From positions 1 to 37,886 of the forward strand of contig CALFZM010000120.1 of assembly GCA_937952235.1 (NCBI GenBank): DNA of 37,886 nt. The letters are read 5' to 3'. The first letter of the stretch is position 1, and each line of letters begins with the position of its first letter. Shown one piece after another: positions 6,822 to 16,209 of the stretch. The position numbers and the translations under genes were made by a program. The stretch comes from an uncultured Opitutia bacterium. Lineage in GTDB: Bacteria > Verrucomicrobiota > Verrucomicrobiia > Opitutales > Opitutaceae. The notes under the pieces were generated by a model, which saw nothing but the letters and a program-made list of their open reading frames with translations, was not told the DNA's origin and did no database searches.

Positions 6822-8330
6822 TCACTCGTAGGTGTATTTCGTCATCCAGGGATCGCGTGTCTTCTGCTGGTAGGCCTTGAGCCGCTCGGACAGGTCCTTG
6901 AAGACCGCCGCGTGCGCGGGGCTGTCGGCGAGGTTCTTCAACTCGTCGGGATCCTGCTGGAGGTCGTAAAGCTCATAGCGCGGCCGGAACTGGTAGTCAG
7001 CGACCCGGCGCCGGCCGTAGTGGCTGCGCTCCCCGCGGAGCGTCGCCTGCCAGGTGGCGGAGGCATACAGGTCTGACGCGAAGGGATACGGCAGTTGATG
7101 CGCGAGGTTGAGGATGAGCTTGTAGCGATCCGTGCGGATCGCCCGCATGGGATAGTACATGGTGATCTCATGGAACTGGTGCGACGCGAACACCACGTCC
7201 CATCCCGGTGGCTTCCCGCCGTCGAGCGTGGGCAGAAACGAGCGCCCGTGGAATTCGTACGGCACGCGCGCCGCGGCCGCCTTCTGCTTGGCGCCCTTCC
7301 TGGCGCCATCCGCGCCCGGCGCCGCCGGCACGCTCTCGGGATCGCCCGCGCGGAACGGGGGCGCGAGCACCTCCTTGACGCCGGCGAAGGCAAGGATCGT
7401 CGGCGTGATGTCCACCCACGAAACCAGCGCGTCGCTCACCACGCCACGCTGGCGCTGGTCGGGACTGCGCACGACGAGGGGCAGTTTCATCCCGGGTTCG
7501 TACAGCGTCGTCTTCGCGCCCGGCCAGGCCATGCCGTTGTCGGCACCGAAGATGATCAGGGTGTCCTCGTACTGGCCCGTTTCCTTGAGGATCGCGATGA
7601 GCCGCGCGAGGCCCTGGTCCGTGCGCGAGATCGCCTGGTAGTACTGCGCCAGCTCCGCCCGCGTCTCCGGCAGGTCGGGCAGGTGCGGCGGCACGGTGAG
7701 CGCGACCTCCTGGTACTTCACGTCCTTGATGCCCGGATACTGCTGGTGGTTGCCGAACGGGTTCGGCTTGAGCGGATGGCCCGCGATCTCGCCGCCCGAG
7801 CGGTGGGGCGTCAGCGTGCAGAAGTAGAGGAAGAAGGGCTTGCTCCGGTCCGCGATGAACGCCCGTGCGTCCTCCGCCATGCCGACCGGGTTCCAGGCGT
7901 TGCTCGGGATCGCCGTCCCGAATTGATAGACGGCTTCCGGAGCGAGGTGGTACTTGCCGATCCGGCCGGTGCGATAGCCATGGCCCTCGAGGATGACCGG
8001 CAGCGAGCGCACGCTGCGATACGTCGAGAAATGATGCTCCGCGTGCGCGTGGCCGTAGTGCCCGGTGGCATGATTCTGCAGCCCGGTCATCAGCACCGAG
8101 CGGCTGGCGCTGCAGCTCGCCGAGGTGCAGAAGGCGTAACGGAACCGCGTGCCCTCCCGGGCGAGCTGGTCGAGCGCGGGCGTCTGCACCTCTCGGTTGC
8201 CGTAGCAGCCTGCGTCCTGGCCCATGTCGTCGGCGATGAAGAGGACGACGTTGCGCGGCGCGGCGACGAGGCGCGGAACGAAGGCGGAGAGGCCGGCGAG
8301 CAGGCAGAGGAGAAGGCGGGGCAGCAGCAT
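6822..8330 (-). CDS. Sulfatase (arylsulfatase A family), secreted
   Basis: 502 residues from ATG 8330. A signal peptide (LLPRLLLCLLAGLSAFVPRLVAA) leads into the sulfatase core: metal-binding NVVLFIADDMG with DD, the formylglycine motif C-S-A-S-R within SCSASRSVLMTG, the GKYHL lysine/histidine pair, TPHRSGG, and the second metal site FGADNGM. The motif is of the cysteine type in its C-x-A-x-R form, so an FGE/anSME maturase is needed. The C-terminal region around DLQQDPDELKNLA is the usual small sheet domain. It probably desulfates an external polysaccharide in the periplasm. It lies at the downstream end of the minus-strand envelope run, 131 bases below the VTT gene, so it may have its own promoter. 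Confidence 0.93.
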   Translation of the reverse strand: MLLPRLLLCLLAGLSAFVPRLVAAPRNVVLFIADDMGQDAGCYGNREVQTPALDQLAREGTRFRYAFCTSASCSASRSVLMTGLQNHATGHYGHAHAEHHFSTYRSVRSLPVILEGHGYRTGRIGKYHLAPEAVYQFGTAIPSNAWNPVGMAEDARAFIADRSKPFFLYFCTLTPHRSGGEIAGHPLKPNPFGNHQQYPGIKDVKYQEVALTVPPHLPDLPETRAELAQYYQAISRTDQGLARLIAILKETGQYEDTLIIFGADNGMAWPGAKTTLYEPGMKLPLVVRSPDQRQRGVVSDALVSWVDITPTILAFAGVKEVLAPPFRAGDPESVPAAPGADGARKGAKQKAAAARVPYEFHGRSFLPTLDGGKPPGWDVVFASHQFHEITMYYPMRAIRTDRYKLILNLAHQLPYPFASDLYASATWQATLRGERSHYGRRRVADYQFRPRYELYDLQQDPDELKNLADSPAHAAVFKDLSERLKAYQQKTRDPWMTKYTYE

Positions 8331-8461
8331 GGGAGGAGGGATGGGTGGAAGCAGCCGCACCGGGGCGCGCGGCCGCCGGCGGTGTCCGCGATCTCGCCGC
8401 ACCTTTCCGGACGTCGCAATCCGAATTCCCTGGGAGCGGCGCCGCGCACCACGACCTCCGT

Positions 8462-9181
8462 TCAGGACTCGTGCGCGATGGCGGGACGCGAGGGATCCGG
8501 CCAGTCCGGCGCCGAACGCCGGATGCGGCGGAGCAGGTACCACGACACGAACAGCAGCATCACGTAGTAGGCGACCAGGAGCACGATCCGGGTCGGGGTG
8601 AGATCGTCGCTGAACTCTCCCAGCACCACGGTCACGATCGCCCGCATCGTGTGCAGGAGCGTCGTCAGGCCGAGCATGAGCAGCAGCGGCACCTTCATCA
8701 GCGGCAGCAGGTAGATCTGGCCGGTATACGGCACGCCGGGCAGCAGGCAGCTCAACATCACCGTATCGCGGAACCCGAGGTGGCGGAACTTCTCCTGCCA
8801 CGGGCGCAGGCGCTTGAACATGCGGCGCGGCAGCAGGCGTACCAGCAGCCAGGCAAGCGCGTGCTGGGCCGCCGTGGTCACCGCGACGGCGGCCAGGCCG
8901 CCGGCGATCCCGAAGCGCACGCCGGCGATCAGATGCAGGATGCTGACCGGGAATCCCACCAGCGGAAGGAGACAGAGCGGCAGCAGCACGCCCAGGGCGG
9001 GCAATTCCTGGGCCCGGTCATGCCAGGCCTCCAGGTCGATGCGTCCCCACAGCGCGGCGAGTCCGGCCAGGCCGGCAAGGACCAGTCCGCCGATCACGAG
9101 CTGGCGGCGGGTGACGGCGATGCCGCCGACCGTGAAGACCGGCCGGTCCCGCCGGCGCCGCGACTGGGCCTTAGCGCGCAT
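8462..9181 (-). CDS. VTT/DedA-like (TVP38/TMEM64) membrane protein
   Basis: 239 residues from ATG 9181. An Arg-rich cytosolic start (RAKAQSRRRRDR) precedes several hydrophobic segments: about 24-45, 60-80, 85-115, 150-190 and 200-222. The VTT signature is visible as LCLLPLVGFPVSILHLIAG with a GxxFG-like FGIAGG, the RRMFKRLRPW loop and the LLPGVPYTGQIYLLPL re-entrant part. DedA/VTT proteins are proposed lipid transporters or scramblases, some for undecaprenyl phosphate or phosphatidylethanolamine. The gene overlaps the end of the phosphodiesterase by 11 bases, so the two are surely cotranscribed; with the GT4 gene above, this points to membrane-lipid handling. Confidence 0.85.
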   Translation of the reverse strand: MRAKAQSRRRRDRPVFTVGGIAVTRRQLVIGGLVLAGLAGLAALWGRIDLEAWHDRAQELPALGVLLPLCLLPLVGFPVSILHLIAGVRFGIAGGLAAVAVTTAAQHALAWLLVRLLPRRMFKRLRPWQEKFRHLGFRDTVMLSCLLPGVPYTGQIYLLPLMKVPLLLMLGLTTLLHTMRAIVTVVLGEFSDDLTPTRIVLLVAYYVMLLFVSWYLLRRIRRSAPDWPDPSRPAIAHES

Positions 9182-10898
9182 GGGCGGGTTCCGGTGATGG
9201 TTCCTCGGCGCGCGCGGGAATCGCGCCGCCCGGCCGCTCTTCCGCCTCGGGATCGCGCGCGGGGCGGCCCGCCGGCGGCTCCGTCTCTTCCGCCCGACCC
9301 AGCCACCGGCGGGCGGCGAGCCGCAGTTCCGCCGCGCGAGTCCAGGAGCCGGAGAACCGGTCGGCGGAGGCCGGAGGCACCAGCAGGAACCCCTGCACCT
9401 CGTCGGGCGACGGCCCGCAGTGCGCCCCGTTCTCCTCCGCGAAGGAGAACGCGGGGCCGTCGGGGCCCCATCCGAGGCAGACGAGGTTGCCGGCATAGGG
9501 CTGGCGGGCGAGTCGCTCCAGGTCGGCGGCGAGGTGCGGACGCAATTCCTCCGGGCCGCGCAGCAGCGAGGTGTCGCCGGGCAGCTCCACGGCGCGCTGC
9601 AGCGTGTGCCAGACGACGACGCCGTCGGCCTCCCGCCGATGCAGCACGCCCGGCACGCCACCGGCCAGCAGGTCGCGGATCAACTGGCGTTCCGCCGGGG
9701 CATCAAGCGGCCGGCAGAAGTAGATGTGGCCGACCGGTCCCATGGCCGCGACGGCGAACTCCGCGGCTTCGAACGCCGTGAGCTTCGAGCGGTCGACCTG
9801 CCGTCGCCGGCGCAGGGGCAGGCGGTGCGCCGTGGCCTGGGCCAGCCGGGACTGGTCGCGGGGACGGTAACTTCGCGACGAGCGCTGTTCCGGAGGCAGG
9901 CCGGGCCAGCAGCGCCGCACCGCTCCCTCCAGGCCGCCCTCCGACTGCTGCGAAAAGGGCGTGACGCGCGCCTGGCCGTGATCGCTGAAGATCCAGACCT
10001 GGTATTCGCGCCCATCGGCGCGTCGCGCCGCCGCGTGCAGGGTCCGGATCGCGCGATCGATGCCCCGGAGCGTCCAATGCGCAAACGCCGAGTCGGGCCC
10101 CCGTCGGTGCGACTGCTCGTCGTAGCCGAGGAAGTTCACATGGATCACCGGCAGTCCGCGCGCGAGGTCGATCCGGGCGCCGAGCGCCACCATCTCGCGC
10201 AGGCCCACGCATACGAAGACCCGCGCGACGACAAACCACAGTTCGCGCCGGATCGACTGGCCCGCGCTGATCCCCCGCACCGCGTCGATCAGCGAGAGCA
10301 CGAACTCCAGCGGGAGCAGCGCGAGCAACCGCAGGACGACGGTGAAATGCAGCAGCGCCAGCAGCAGCAGCGCTCGCAGCCGGCCGGTGCGCCAGAGGTC
10401 GCTCCAGCTGAGCAGGGCGCCGCAGAAGTGACACTCCTCCGGCCTGGCCCCGCCGGTGTAGATGTTGCTCCAGGAGCTTCCGCCCGTGAGCAGTCCCTCC
10501 CGTCCGCGGGCGGCGAGGTCAGCCTCGATCCGCTTGGCCCAGCTCGGCTGCATCATCATGCCGAGCTCGCCGGCGCGCGGGTCGAGGAAACTGAAGGCGG
10601 GCACCGCCGCCGGCACGCCGTAGAAGAGTTCCGCCTGCACCGCCGGCGTCGTGGCGGGCTGACCGCTGTAGAAGGTGCGGAGCTCCGAACCTTCGCGTCG
10701 CAGGAGGCGCGCGCAGAACGGCATGCGTCCCGATTTCACCGCGCGCTCGAATTGCGCGCGGGCGAGTCCGTCGATCTGGATGAGCAGAAGACCGCGCGCC
10801 GAAGGATCGACGCCGCTGCGGCTCAACCGCAGCCGGCGCACTTCCCACTCCGCGCGGCTCAGGCGACGGCGCCAGCGGCGGAAGAAGGCGGCGGGCAT
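9171..10898 (-). CDS. Type I phosphodiesterase/alkaline-phosphatase-fold enzyme with internal membrane segment
   Basis: 575 residues. The alkaline-phosphatase superfamily metal sites can be followed in order: IQIDGLA (first Asp), the nucleophile Thr in GQPATTPAVQAELFYG, HVNFLGYDEQSHRRG (Asp and His), then FSDHGQ (Asp-His). This is the nucleotide pyrophosphatase/phosphodiesterase branch. Between about 175 and 245 there are two or three hydrophobic stretches (ALLLLALLHFTVVLRLLALL, VVARVFVCVGL), so the enzyme is probably membrane-anchored inside its catalytic domain. The substrate is unknown; a phospholipid or lipid-linked phosphodiester fits the neighbours. The Arg-rich N-terminus suggests the start is cytosolic. 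The start is 10 bases below the GT4 stop. Confidence 0.85.
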   Translation of the reverse strand: MPAAFFRRWRRRLSRAEWEVRRLRLSRSGVDPSARGLLLIQIDGLARAQFERAVKSGRMPFCARLLRREGSELRTFYSGQPATTPAVQAELFYGVPAAVPAFSFLDPRAGELGMMMQPSWAKRIEADLAARGREGLLTGGSSWSNIYTGGARPEECHFCGALLSWSDLWRTGRLRALLLLALLHFTVVLRLLALLPLEFVLSLIDAVRGISAGQSIRRELWFVVARVFVCVGLREMVALGARIDLARGLPVIHVNFLGYDEQSHRRGPDSAFAHWTLRGIDRAIRTLHAAARRADGREYQVWIFSDHGQARVTPFSQQSEGGLEGAVRRCWPGLPPEQRSSRSYRPRDQSRLAQATAHRLPLRRRRQVDRSKLTAFEAAEFAVAAMGPVGHIYFCRPLDAPAERQLIRDLLAGGVPGVLHRREADGVVVWHTLQRAVELPGDTSLLRGPEELRPHLAADLERLARQPYAGNLVCLGWGPDGPAFSFAEENGAHCGPSPDEVQGFLLVPPASADRFSGSWTRAAELRLAARRWLGRAEETEPPAGRPARDPEAEERPGGAIPARAEEPSPEPAHAR

Positions 10899-10908
10899 GG
10901 GCGCGGGG

Positions 10909-12204
10909 TCAGGCAGCAGGATTGAGCGCCGGCGTCTGCCCGGTGACCGCAGCGATCAGCGCGCCGGCCTTGTCGGCAATGATCTGGCCCTCCGTGACGA
11001 TCCGGTCGATGACCGGACGCATCGCGTCGCCCGGCGGACGCTGCGCGCGGTGGGCTGCGATCACCTCTTCGTACAGCGACAGGAGGCGGGCGGACGTGCG
11101 ACGTCGGTCCAGTTCCCGGGCCGTGGCCAGGGCCTGCTCGCTCCAGGCGCGGATCTGTGCCGGGCGTCGCAACCCGTCGACCAAGGCGCGCGCAAAGCGC
11201 TCGGCCGAGGCATCGCCCGCGAGCAGGCGACCGTTGGCCCGATCGCGCACCACCTCGCGCACGCCCGGTCCATCGAGCGCGATGACCGGCGCGCCGCAGG
11301 CCATCGCTTCCGCGAGCACGAGGCCCTGCGTCTCGGACTGCGAGGCGAAGGCGAAGACGTCCATCGCTGCACAGGCGTCGCGCAGCGCGCCGCCGGTCAG
11401 CTTGCCGGTGAAGACCACGCGCGCACCGACGCCCGCTTCGCGGAAGGTCCGCTCCATTTCCTCCCGCGCCGCGCCGTCGCCCACGATCAGCGCCTGCGCG
11501 CGCGGCAGCCGGCGCAAGGCGCGCGCGAGTGCCCGGGCGAGGAATGCCAGGTTCTTCTCCGCGGCCAGCCGGCCCAGATGGCCGACGACCAGGGCCCCCG
11601 TCGGCAGATTCCACCGCAAGCGCGCCCTTGCGCCGTTGCCGGTGGCGAGCTTCCGGGTGTCGATGCCGGTGGGCACCACGTGCACGGGCACGGTGACCCC
11701 GCGCGCGCAAATCAGATCCTTGACGCTCTGGCTCGGCGCGATCACGGCGGCGCAGCGGTTGGCAAAGCGCGTCGCGACTTCGGCCGCAAACTCGCCCGCC
11801 GCCTCCGACTCGATGGGCAGGTAGTGCGTGTAGTGCTCGTAGAGCGTGTGATGAGTGAACACCACCGGCACCTGCCGGCTCGCCGCTTCACGGAGCGCGG
11901 TGTCGCCGAGCAGGAACGGATGATGCGCGTGCAGGATGTCGGCTTCAAACGCCGTCAGCCGCTCCGCGAACGTCGTGCCGAAAGGCAGGCTCACGGAGAA
12001 GTCGGAGTCGTTGAAGTTCGTGAGTGCGGGCGTGCGCACGACCGAGCGTTCGATGGCCGCCGGCGCGGCGCCGGACTCGAACTCCGGCGCGACCACGAGG
12101 ACGCGCTGCCGGGCGCGGCGCTGGTCCTCGAGCAGCGTCTGCACGGCGCGCGCGACGCCGCCGACGTGCGGCAGGAACGTGTTGGTGAAGTGGCAGATTT
12201 TCAC
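10909..12204 (-). CDS. GT4 glycosyltransferase, diacylglycerol glucosyltransferase-like
   Basis: 431 residues from ATG 12204. GT-B fold, family GT4. The N-terminal Rossmann half opens with HFTNTFLPHVGGVARAV and contains HAHHPFLLGD and HHTLYEHYTHYLP, a stretch typical of 1,2-diacylglycerol 3-glucosyltransferases. The C-terminal half has GRLAAEKN, the conserved loop PTGIDT, and the EX7E motif in SQSETQGLVLAEAMACGAPV. The expected reaction is transfer of a sugar from a nucleotide sugar to diacylglycerol at the inner face of the membrane, making a glycolipid. The last 50 residues (from PGDAMRPVID) form an extra helical tail outside the GT4 core. It lies 25 bases below the DUF3185 gene and directly above the phosphodiesterase. 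Confidence 0.87.
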   Translation of the reverse strand: MKICHFTNTFLPHVGGVARAVQTLLEDQRRARQRVLVVAPEFESGAAPAAIERSVVRTPALTNFNDSDFSVSLPFGTTFAERLTAFEADILHAHHPFLLGDTALREAASRQVPVVFTHHTLYEHYTHYLPIESEAAGEFAAEVATRFANRCAAVIAPSQSVKDLICARGVTVPVHVVPTGIDTRKLATGNGARARLRWNLPTGALVVGHLGRLAAEKNLAFLARALARALRRLPRAQALIVGDGAAREEMERTFREAGVGARVVFTGKLTGGALRDACAAMDVFAFASQSETQGLVLAEAMACGAPVIALDGPGVREVVRDRANGRLLAGDASAERFARALVDGLRRPAQIRAWSEQALATARELDRRRTSARLLSLYEEVIAAHRAQRPPGDAMRPVIDRIVTEGQIIADKAGALIAAVTGQTPALNPAA

Positions 12205-12229
12205 GCGAAGCCGGAGGTTGGCGGCGGGT

Positions 12230-12433
12230 TCAGGCGCGGCGTCCGAAGACGAGCCCGAGGCCGCCGGCGAGCGCGCCGGCGACGCCGAGCACGATCAGCC
12301 AGATGCTGCGGTCGGTCGGGGCGCCCGTGACGGCGTTGGAAATCTCGGAACCCACGGAGTCCGCGGAATTGAGTCCGAAGATCAGCAGGACGACACCGAC
12401 GACGAGGAGGACAATGGAGGTGACTTTGCTCAT
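12230..12433 (-). CDS. DUF3185 small membrane protein
   Basis: 67 residues from ATG 12433. Two membrane helices (SIVLLVVGVVLLIFGLNS and IWLIVLGVAGALAGGLGLVFG) flank the family loop DSVGSEISNAVTGAPTDRS, which matches DUF3185 closely. The function is unknown; relatives occur in clusters of small envelope-stress proteins. Its start overlaps the stop of the upstream gene by 4 bases (ATGA), so translation is coupled. The start is set by the N-terminal helix. Confidence 0.85.
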   Translation of the reverse strand: MSKVTSIVLLVVGVVLLIFGLNSADSVGSEISNAVTGAPTDRSIWLIVLGVAGALAGGLGLVFGRRA

Positions 12434-13020
12434 GATGTTGTGACGTGGTTTTGAGTTAGCGGGACCAGAGAGGTGTCGGACCGATGCGAGCGACGGCGGT
12501 GCCATGACGCGCGCGGCGTGCCCGTGACGCGTGCGCGTGCCGAGCGCGGGCGCCGGGCCAGGACGGTCGTCCAAAGGCGGATGCGGCCGAGCGAGTCGAG
12601 AGCCGCGGCCGCCTGCTGGCGCAAGAGACGCTGCGCGTCGGGCGACCACGGAATACGGTCGAGCGCCTGGGCGCACGCCGCCACGATCGCGTCCTCCCGC
12701 CGGGCGCAGCGGGCAAGCACGCGGGGCAGCGGGACGGGTCGGGCAGGGCGCACAACGGGCTGCGCGGGCCGGCCCGGCCGGTCGCGACGGGGCAGGGCAA
12801 GGTGGAGGGCGCAGCCGCGGACGAGCTGGCGGATGCGTTCGAGCTGACTGACGAACTCGACGCGTTCGAACCAGAGGCGGGCGAAGGCGTCGCGGAGGTG
12901 AAGGTCGCGGCTGCAGTCGGCGGCCGCGCTGAAGAGGTTGGCGCTGTCGACGCAGCGGGCGACCAGCCGGTCGAGCAGGAGCGCGGCGGCGCTCGCACGG
13001 TGGGTGGGGACGGGGGTCAT
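12430..13020 (-). CDS. PA2169-like (DUF2383) four-helix-bundle protein
   Basis: 196 residues from ATG 13020. A ferritin-like helical bundle pattern is visible: LLDRLVARCVDSANLFSAAADCS, LRDAFARLWFERVEFVSQLERI, ARREDAIVAACAQALDRIPW and a last helix AQRLLRQQAAAALDSLGRIRLW. This spacing matches the PA2169/DUF2383 family, seen in stress-associated clusters. Between helices two and three is a Pro/Arg-rich insertion (about 78-110). The C-terminal 45 residues are Arg-rich and of low complexity, unlike family members that end near the fourth helix. No iron ligands stand out. No clear Shine-Dalgarno precedes the start. Confidence 0.65.
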   Translation of the reverse strand: MTPVPTHRASAAALLLDRLVARCVDSANLFSAAADCSRDLHLRDAFARLWFERVEFVSQLERIRQLVRGCALHLALPRRDRPGRPAQPVVRPARPVPLPRVLARCARREDAIVAACAQALDRIPWSPDAQRLLRQQAAAALDSLGRIRLWTTVLARRPRSARARVTGTPRASWHRRRSHRSDTSLVPLTQNHVTTS

Positions 13021-13107
13021 GGAGAGGACGATCCGGAATGAGCGGGAACGCGAAACGGGAAGGGGAAGGCAGCGGACGGCGGAGGGATGACTCGGTGCAC
13101 GGCTGCG

Positions 13108-13140
13108 GCCCCGGCGCGGGAAATCCGTTCCCGCCGGGGC
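13108..13140. terminator. Hairpin below the DUF1328 gene
   Basis: GCCCCGGC with GGGAA (13108-13122, two-base bulge) pairs with TTCCC and GCCGGGGC (13128-13140). It lies 19 bases past the DUF1328 stop on the minus strand and would separate LpxR-DUF1328 from the PA2169-DUF3185-GT4 transcript. No T-run, so moderate confidence. Confidence 0.45.
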
Positions 13141-13158
13141 GCGCGCGCCGGCCAGTCG

Positions 13159-13326
13159 TCAGCCGCGCCGGCGGAAGACTCCCGTCAGGAGGGAGATCAG
13201 CATCAGCGCGAGGAAGATGAAGAAGAGGATCTGCGCGATGCTGGCCGCGGTGCCCGCGATGCCAGTGAAGCCCAGGATGCCGGCGATGAGGGCGATCACG
13301 AGGAAGGTAATGGTCCAGGAGAGCAT
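13159..13326 (-). CDS. DUF1328 (YtjA-like) small membrane protein
   Basis: 55 residues from ATG 13326. Two short membrane helices with the family consensus: WTITFLVIALIAGILGFTGIAG, then SIAQILFFIFLALMLISLLTG and a basic end FRRRG. The E. coli relative YtjA is a 53-residue inner-membrane protein of unknown role. The start lies 56 bases below the LpxR stop on the same strand, so the pair may share a message. It is one of five small stress-type proteins in this part of the window. Confidence 0.88.
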   Translation of the reverse strand: MLSWTITFLVIALIAGILGFTGIAGTAASIAQILFFIFLALMLISLLTGVFRRRG

Positions 13327-13382
13327 GTGAACGTATGGGTTGAGGTTGCGATCGGGACGAAACGTGGACGCGGCGGATTGGA

Positions 13383-14519
13383 TCACAGCGCCACGGAAAG
13401 GGTCAGGGAGCCGAAGCGGCTCGGCGGTTCCGGCTGCGTGCGGAACTCGCGCGTGCGATGGACGTAGGTTCCCGTGAGCTGCCACCGGCCGAGGATCAGG
13501 CCGAAGCCGGTCTGCAGGTCGGCGACGAACGGGCGCTTGTCGACCGAAGGGCTGTTTTCCCGCCAGGTGTTGCCGTCGAGGAAAAGGTCGCGCACCACTC
13601 CGCGGCCATCGACACCGCCGAAGACGAAAAGGCTGCAACGCCGGTCGGCGGACACGCGCGGGTCGTAATCGTCGTTCAAGCCGGTGCCAATCGCCCCGCC
13701 TCGCGCGAGCTGCACGCCGAAGTCGCTGGGCAGATTGAATCCGAAACGGGCCGTGGCACCGAGGTTGACGTACGTCTGCACGTTGCCGACGGAGAAGCCG
13801 CCGTGGGGGATCACGTCCACGCCGAGCATGCGATTGAACGCGTGACCGTAGCCGCGGTAACGGCGCTCATAGATGACGTTCACGCCAAACTCGTCCCGCA
13901 ATTGGGCGTCCCAGCCCGCCGGGACCTTGTTGTCGAGCCATTCGTGCACGATCCGCTGGGTGTCGTCGGCCCGCGAGGAGGGCCCGACGAGGCCGGCCTG
14001 GATCGAGATGATGTCGGCCCGGTGGCCGTTTTTGGCGATGAACGAGAATTCCGCGTAGCTCCAGCCGGCGTAGGGGCGGTCAGCCGGATCGGGCACCGTC
14101 AGGTCACGGTTGGCGGGCGTGTAGATCTGCTGGCCGAGCGAGAAACCAAAGTTCTTCAGCGTGCCCTCGCGATTCACGAAGGGGAGCAACTCGAGCAGTC
14201 CGCGCCGCCAGCCACGCTGGCCCCAGCCGGATAGATCGGGGCTCATCCATGAGAGCTTCGCCCCGTTGGTATAGTACTGGTCGGTCCCGCCGAAGTAGTC
14301 GTTCTCGAGATAAAAGGTGAACAGACCGGCCTCGCGGGCGCGGTCCGCGGGCGGGATCGTCGGCGTCGGCTGCCCCGGCTGTCCTCGCGCAGCGGAAACC
14401 AGCATCATGAGCGCCAAGCAGGCGCACCCGGTGCGGGCAAGCCCGGCACCTGCTCGACGATGTGGAGCAGGAGAAGGTGGGGGTGGGAAGGAGAGGCGGC
14501 GGGAGGCGGCGTTCCGCAT
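13383..14519 (-). CDS. LpxR-type lipid A deacylase (DUF2219), outer membrane
   Basis: 378 residues from ATG 14519. A long signal peptide ends near SAARG. The mature protein starts with the family motif FTFYLENDYFGGTDQYYTNG (conserved Asn-Asp), continues with PYAGWSYAEF, and keeps the catalytic His in RIVHEWLDNKVPAGWDAQL, as in Salmonella LpxR. Alternating beta strands reach the last residues (LTLSVAL), as expected for a 12-strand outer-membrane barrel. LpxR removes the 3'-acyloxyacyl group of lipid A. The N-terminal 35 residues are Pro/Arg-rich and may not all be translated; no Shine-Dalgarno precedes the start. A sigma-54-type promoter motif lies 15 bases upstream. Confidence 0.88.
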   Translation of the reverse strand: MRNAASRRLSFPPPPSPAPHRRAGAGLARTGCACLALMMLVSAARGQPGQPTPTIPPADRAREAGLFTFYLENDYFGGTDQYYTNGAKLSWMSPDLSGWGQRGWRRGLLELLPFVNREGTLKNFGFSLGQQIYTPANRDLTVPDPADRPYAGWSYAEFSFIAKNGHRADIISIQAGLVGPSSRADDTQRIVHEWLDNKVPAGWDAQLRDEFGVNVIYERRYRGYGHAFNRMLGVDVIPHGGFSVGNVQTYVNLGATARFGFNLPSDFGVQLARGGAIGTGLNDDYDPRVSADRRCSLFVFGGVDGRGVVRDLFLDGNTWRENSPSVDKRPFVADLQTGFGLILGRWQLTGTYVHRTREFRTQPEPPSRFGSLTLSVAL

Positions 14520-14533
14520 AGTCGGGCCACCTG

Positions 14534-14551
14534 ATCGCACGCTCTTTGCCA
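14534..14551 (-). promoter_or_regulatory. Candidate sigma-54 promoter for LpxR
   Basis: On the minus strand the sequence is TGGCAAAGAGCGTGCGAT. GG and GC are spaced as in the sigma-54 consensus (TGGCAC-N5-TTGC): TGGCA is intact and the -12 element reads GTGC. It predicts a start near 14525, giving a 6-base leader before ATG 14519. A near copy precedes the gene at 19666. Confidence 0.5.
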
Positions 14552-14760
14552 ACCGCCGGGAATCACCGGCTAGGTCGCGGAGCATGAGGTAGTTGATGGA
14601 TTCGCGCCCCGCGAGCGACGGCGGACAGGTCCGGCAATATGCCGGCGGCGGCGCGGTGGAACCCTGCAAAACGCCCTGCGACCTGCTTCCCTCCGGGGGA
14701 GGGTAGGAGAATTCCCGCGCGCGAACTCGGGAGGAGCCGAGACCGGGGAAGACCGCTCCG

Positions 14761-14781
14761 GCTTGCGAACAATCTGCAAGC
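14761..14781. promoter_or_regulatory. Inverted repeat upstream of the AlgB-like regulator
   Basis: GCTTGC at 14761-14766 and GCAAGC at 14776-14781 form a perfect 6-base dyad with a 9-base centre, 42 bases before the ATG. This is the size of an operator or activator site for a dimeric regulator; autoregulation or binding to drive the LpxR promoter are both possible. Confidence 0.35.
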
Positions 14782-14823
14782 GCGGCCAATTCACGGCCTG
14801 GGCGCGAGTCGCCCTGAATATCC

Positions 14824-16205
<1,382 letters not shown>

Positions 16206-16209
<4 letters not shown>

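Larger units (their letters stand above)
14520..14823. other. Divergent intergenic region, LpxR / AlgB-like regulator
   Basis: 304 bases between two divergent genes. It holds the sigma-54-type motif of LpxR (14534-14551), a CCGGC-aatat-GCCGG dyad at 14631-14645, a weak CCCTCC/GGAGGG hairpin (14689-14703) and a 6+6 inverted repeat at 14761-14781. I see no gene in it and no convincing sigma-70 promoter for the regulator. Confidence 0.6.
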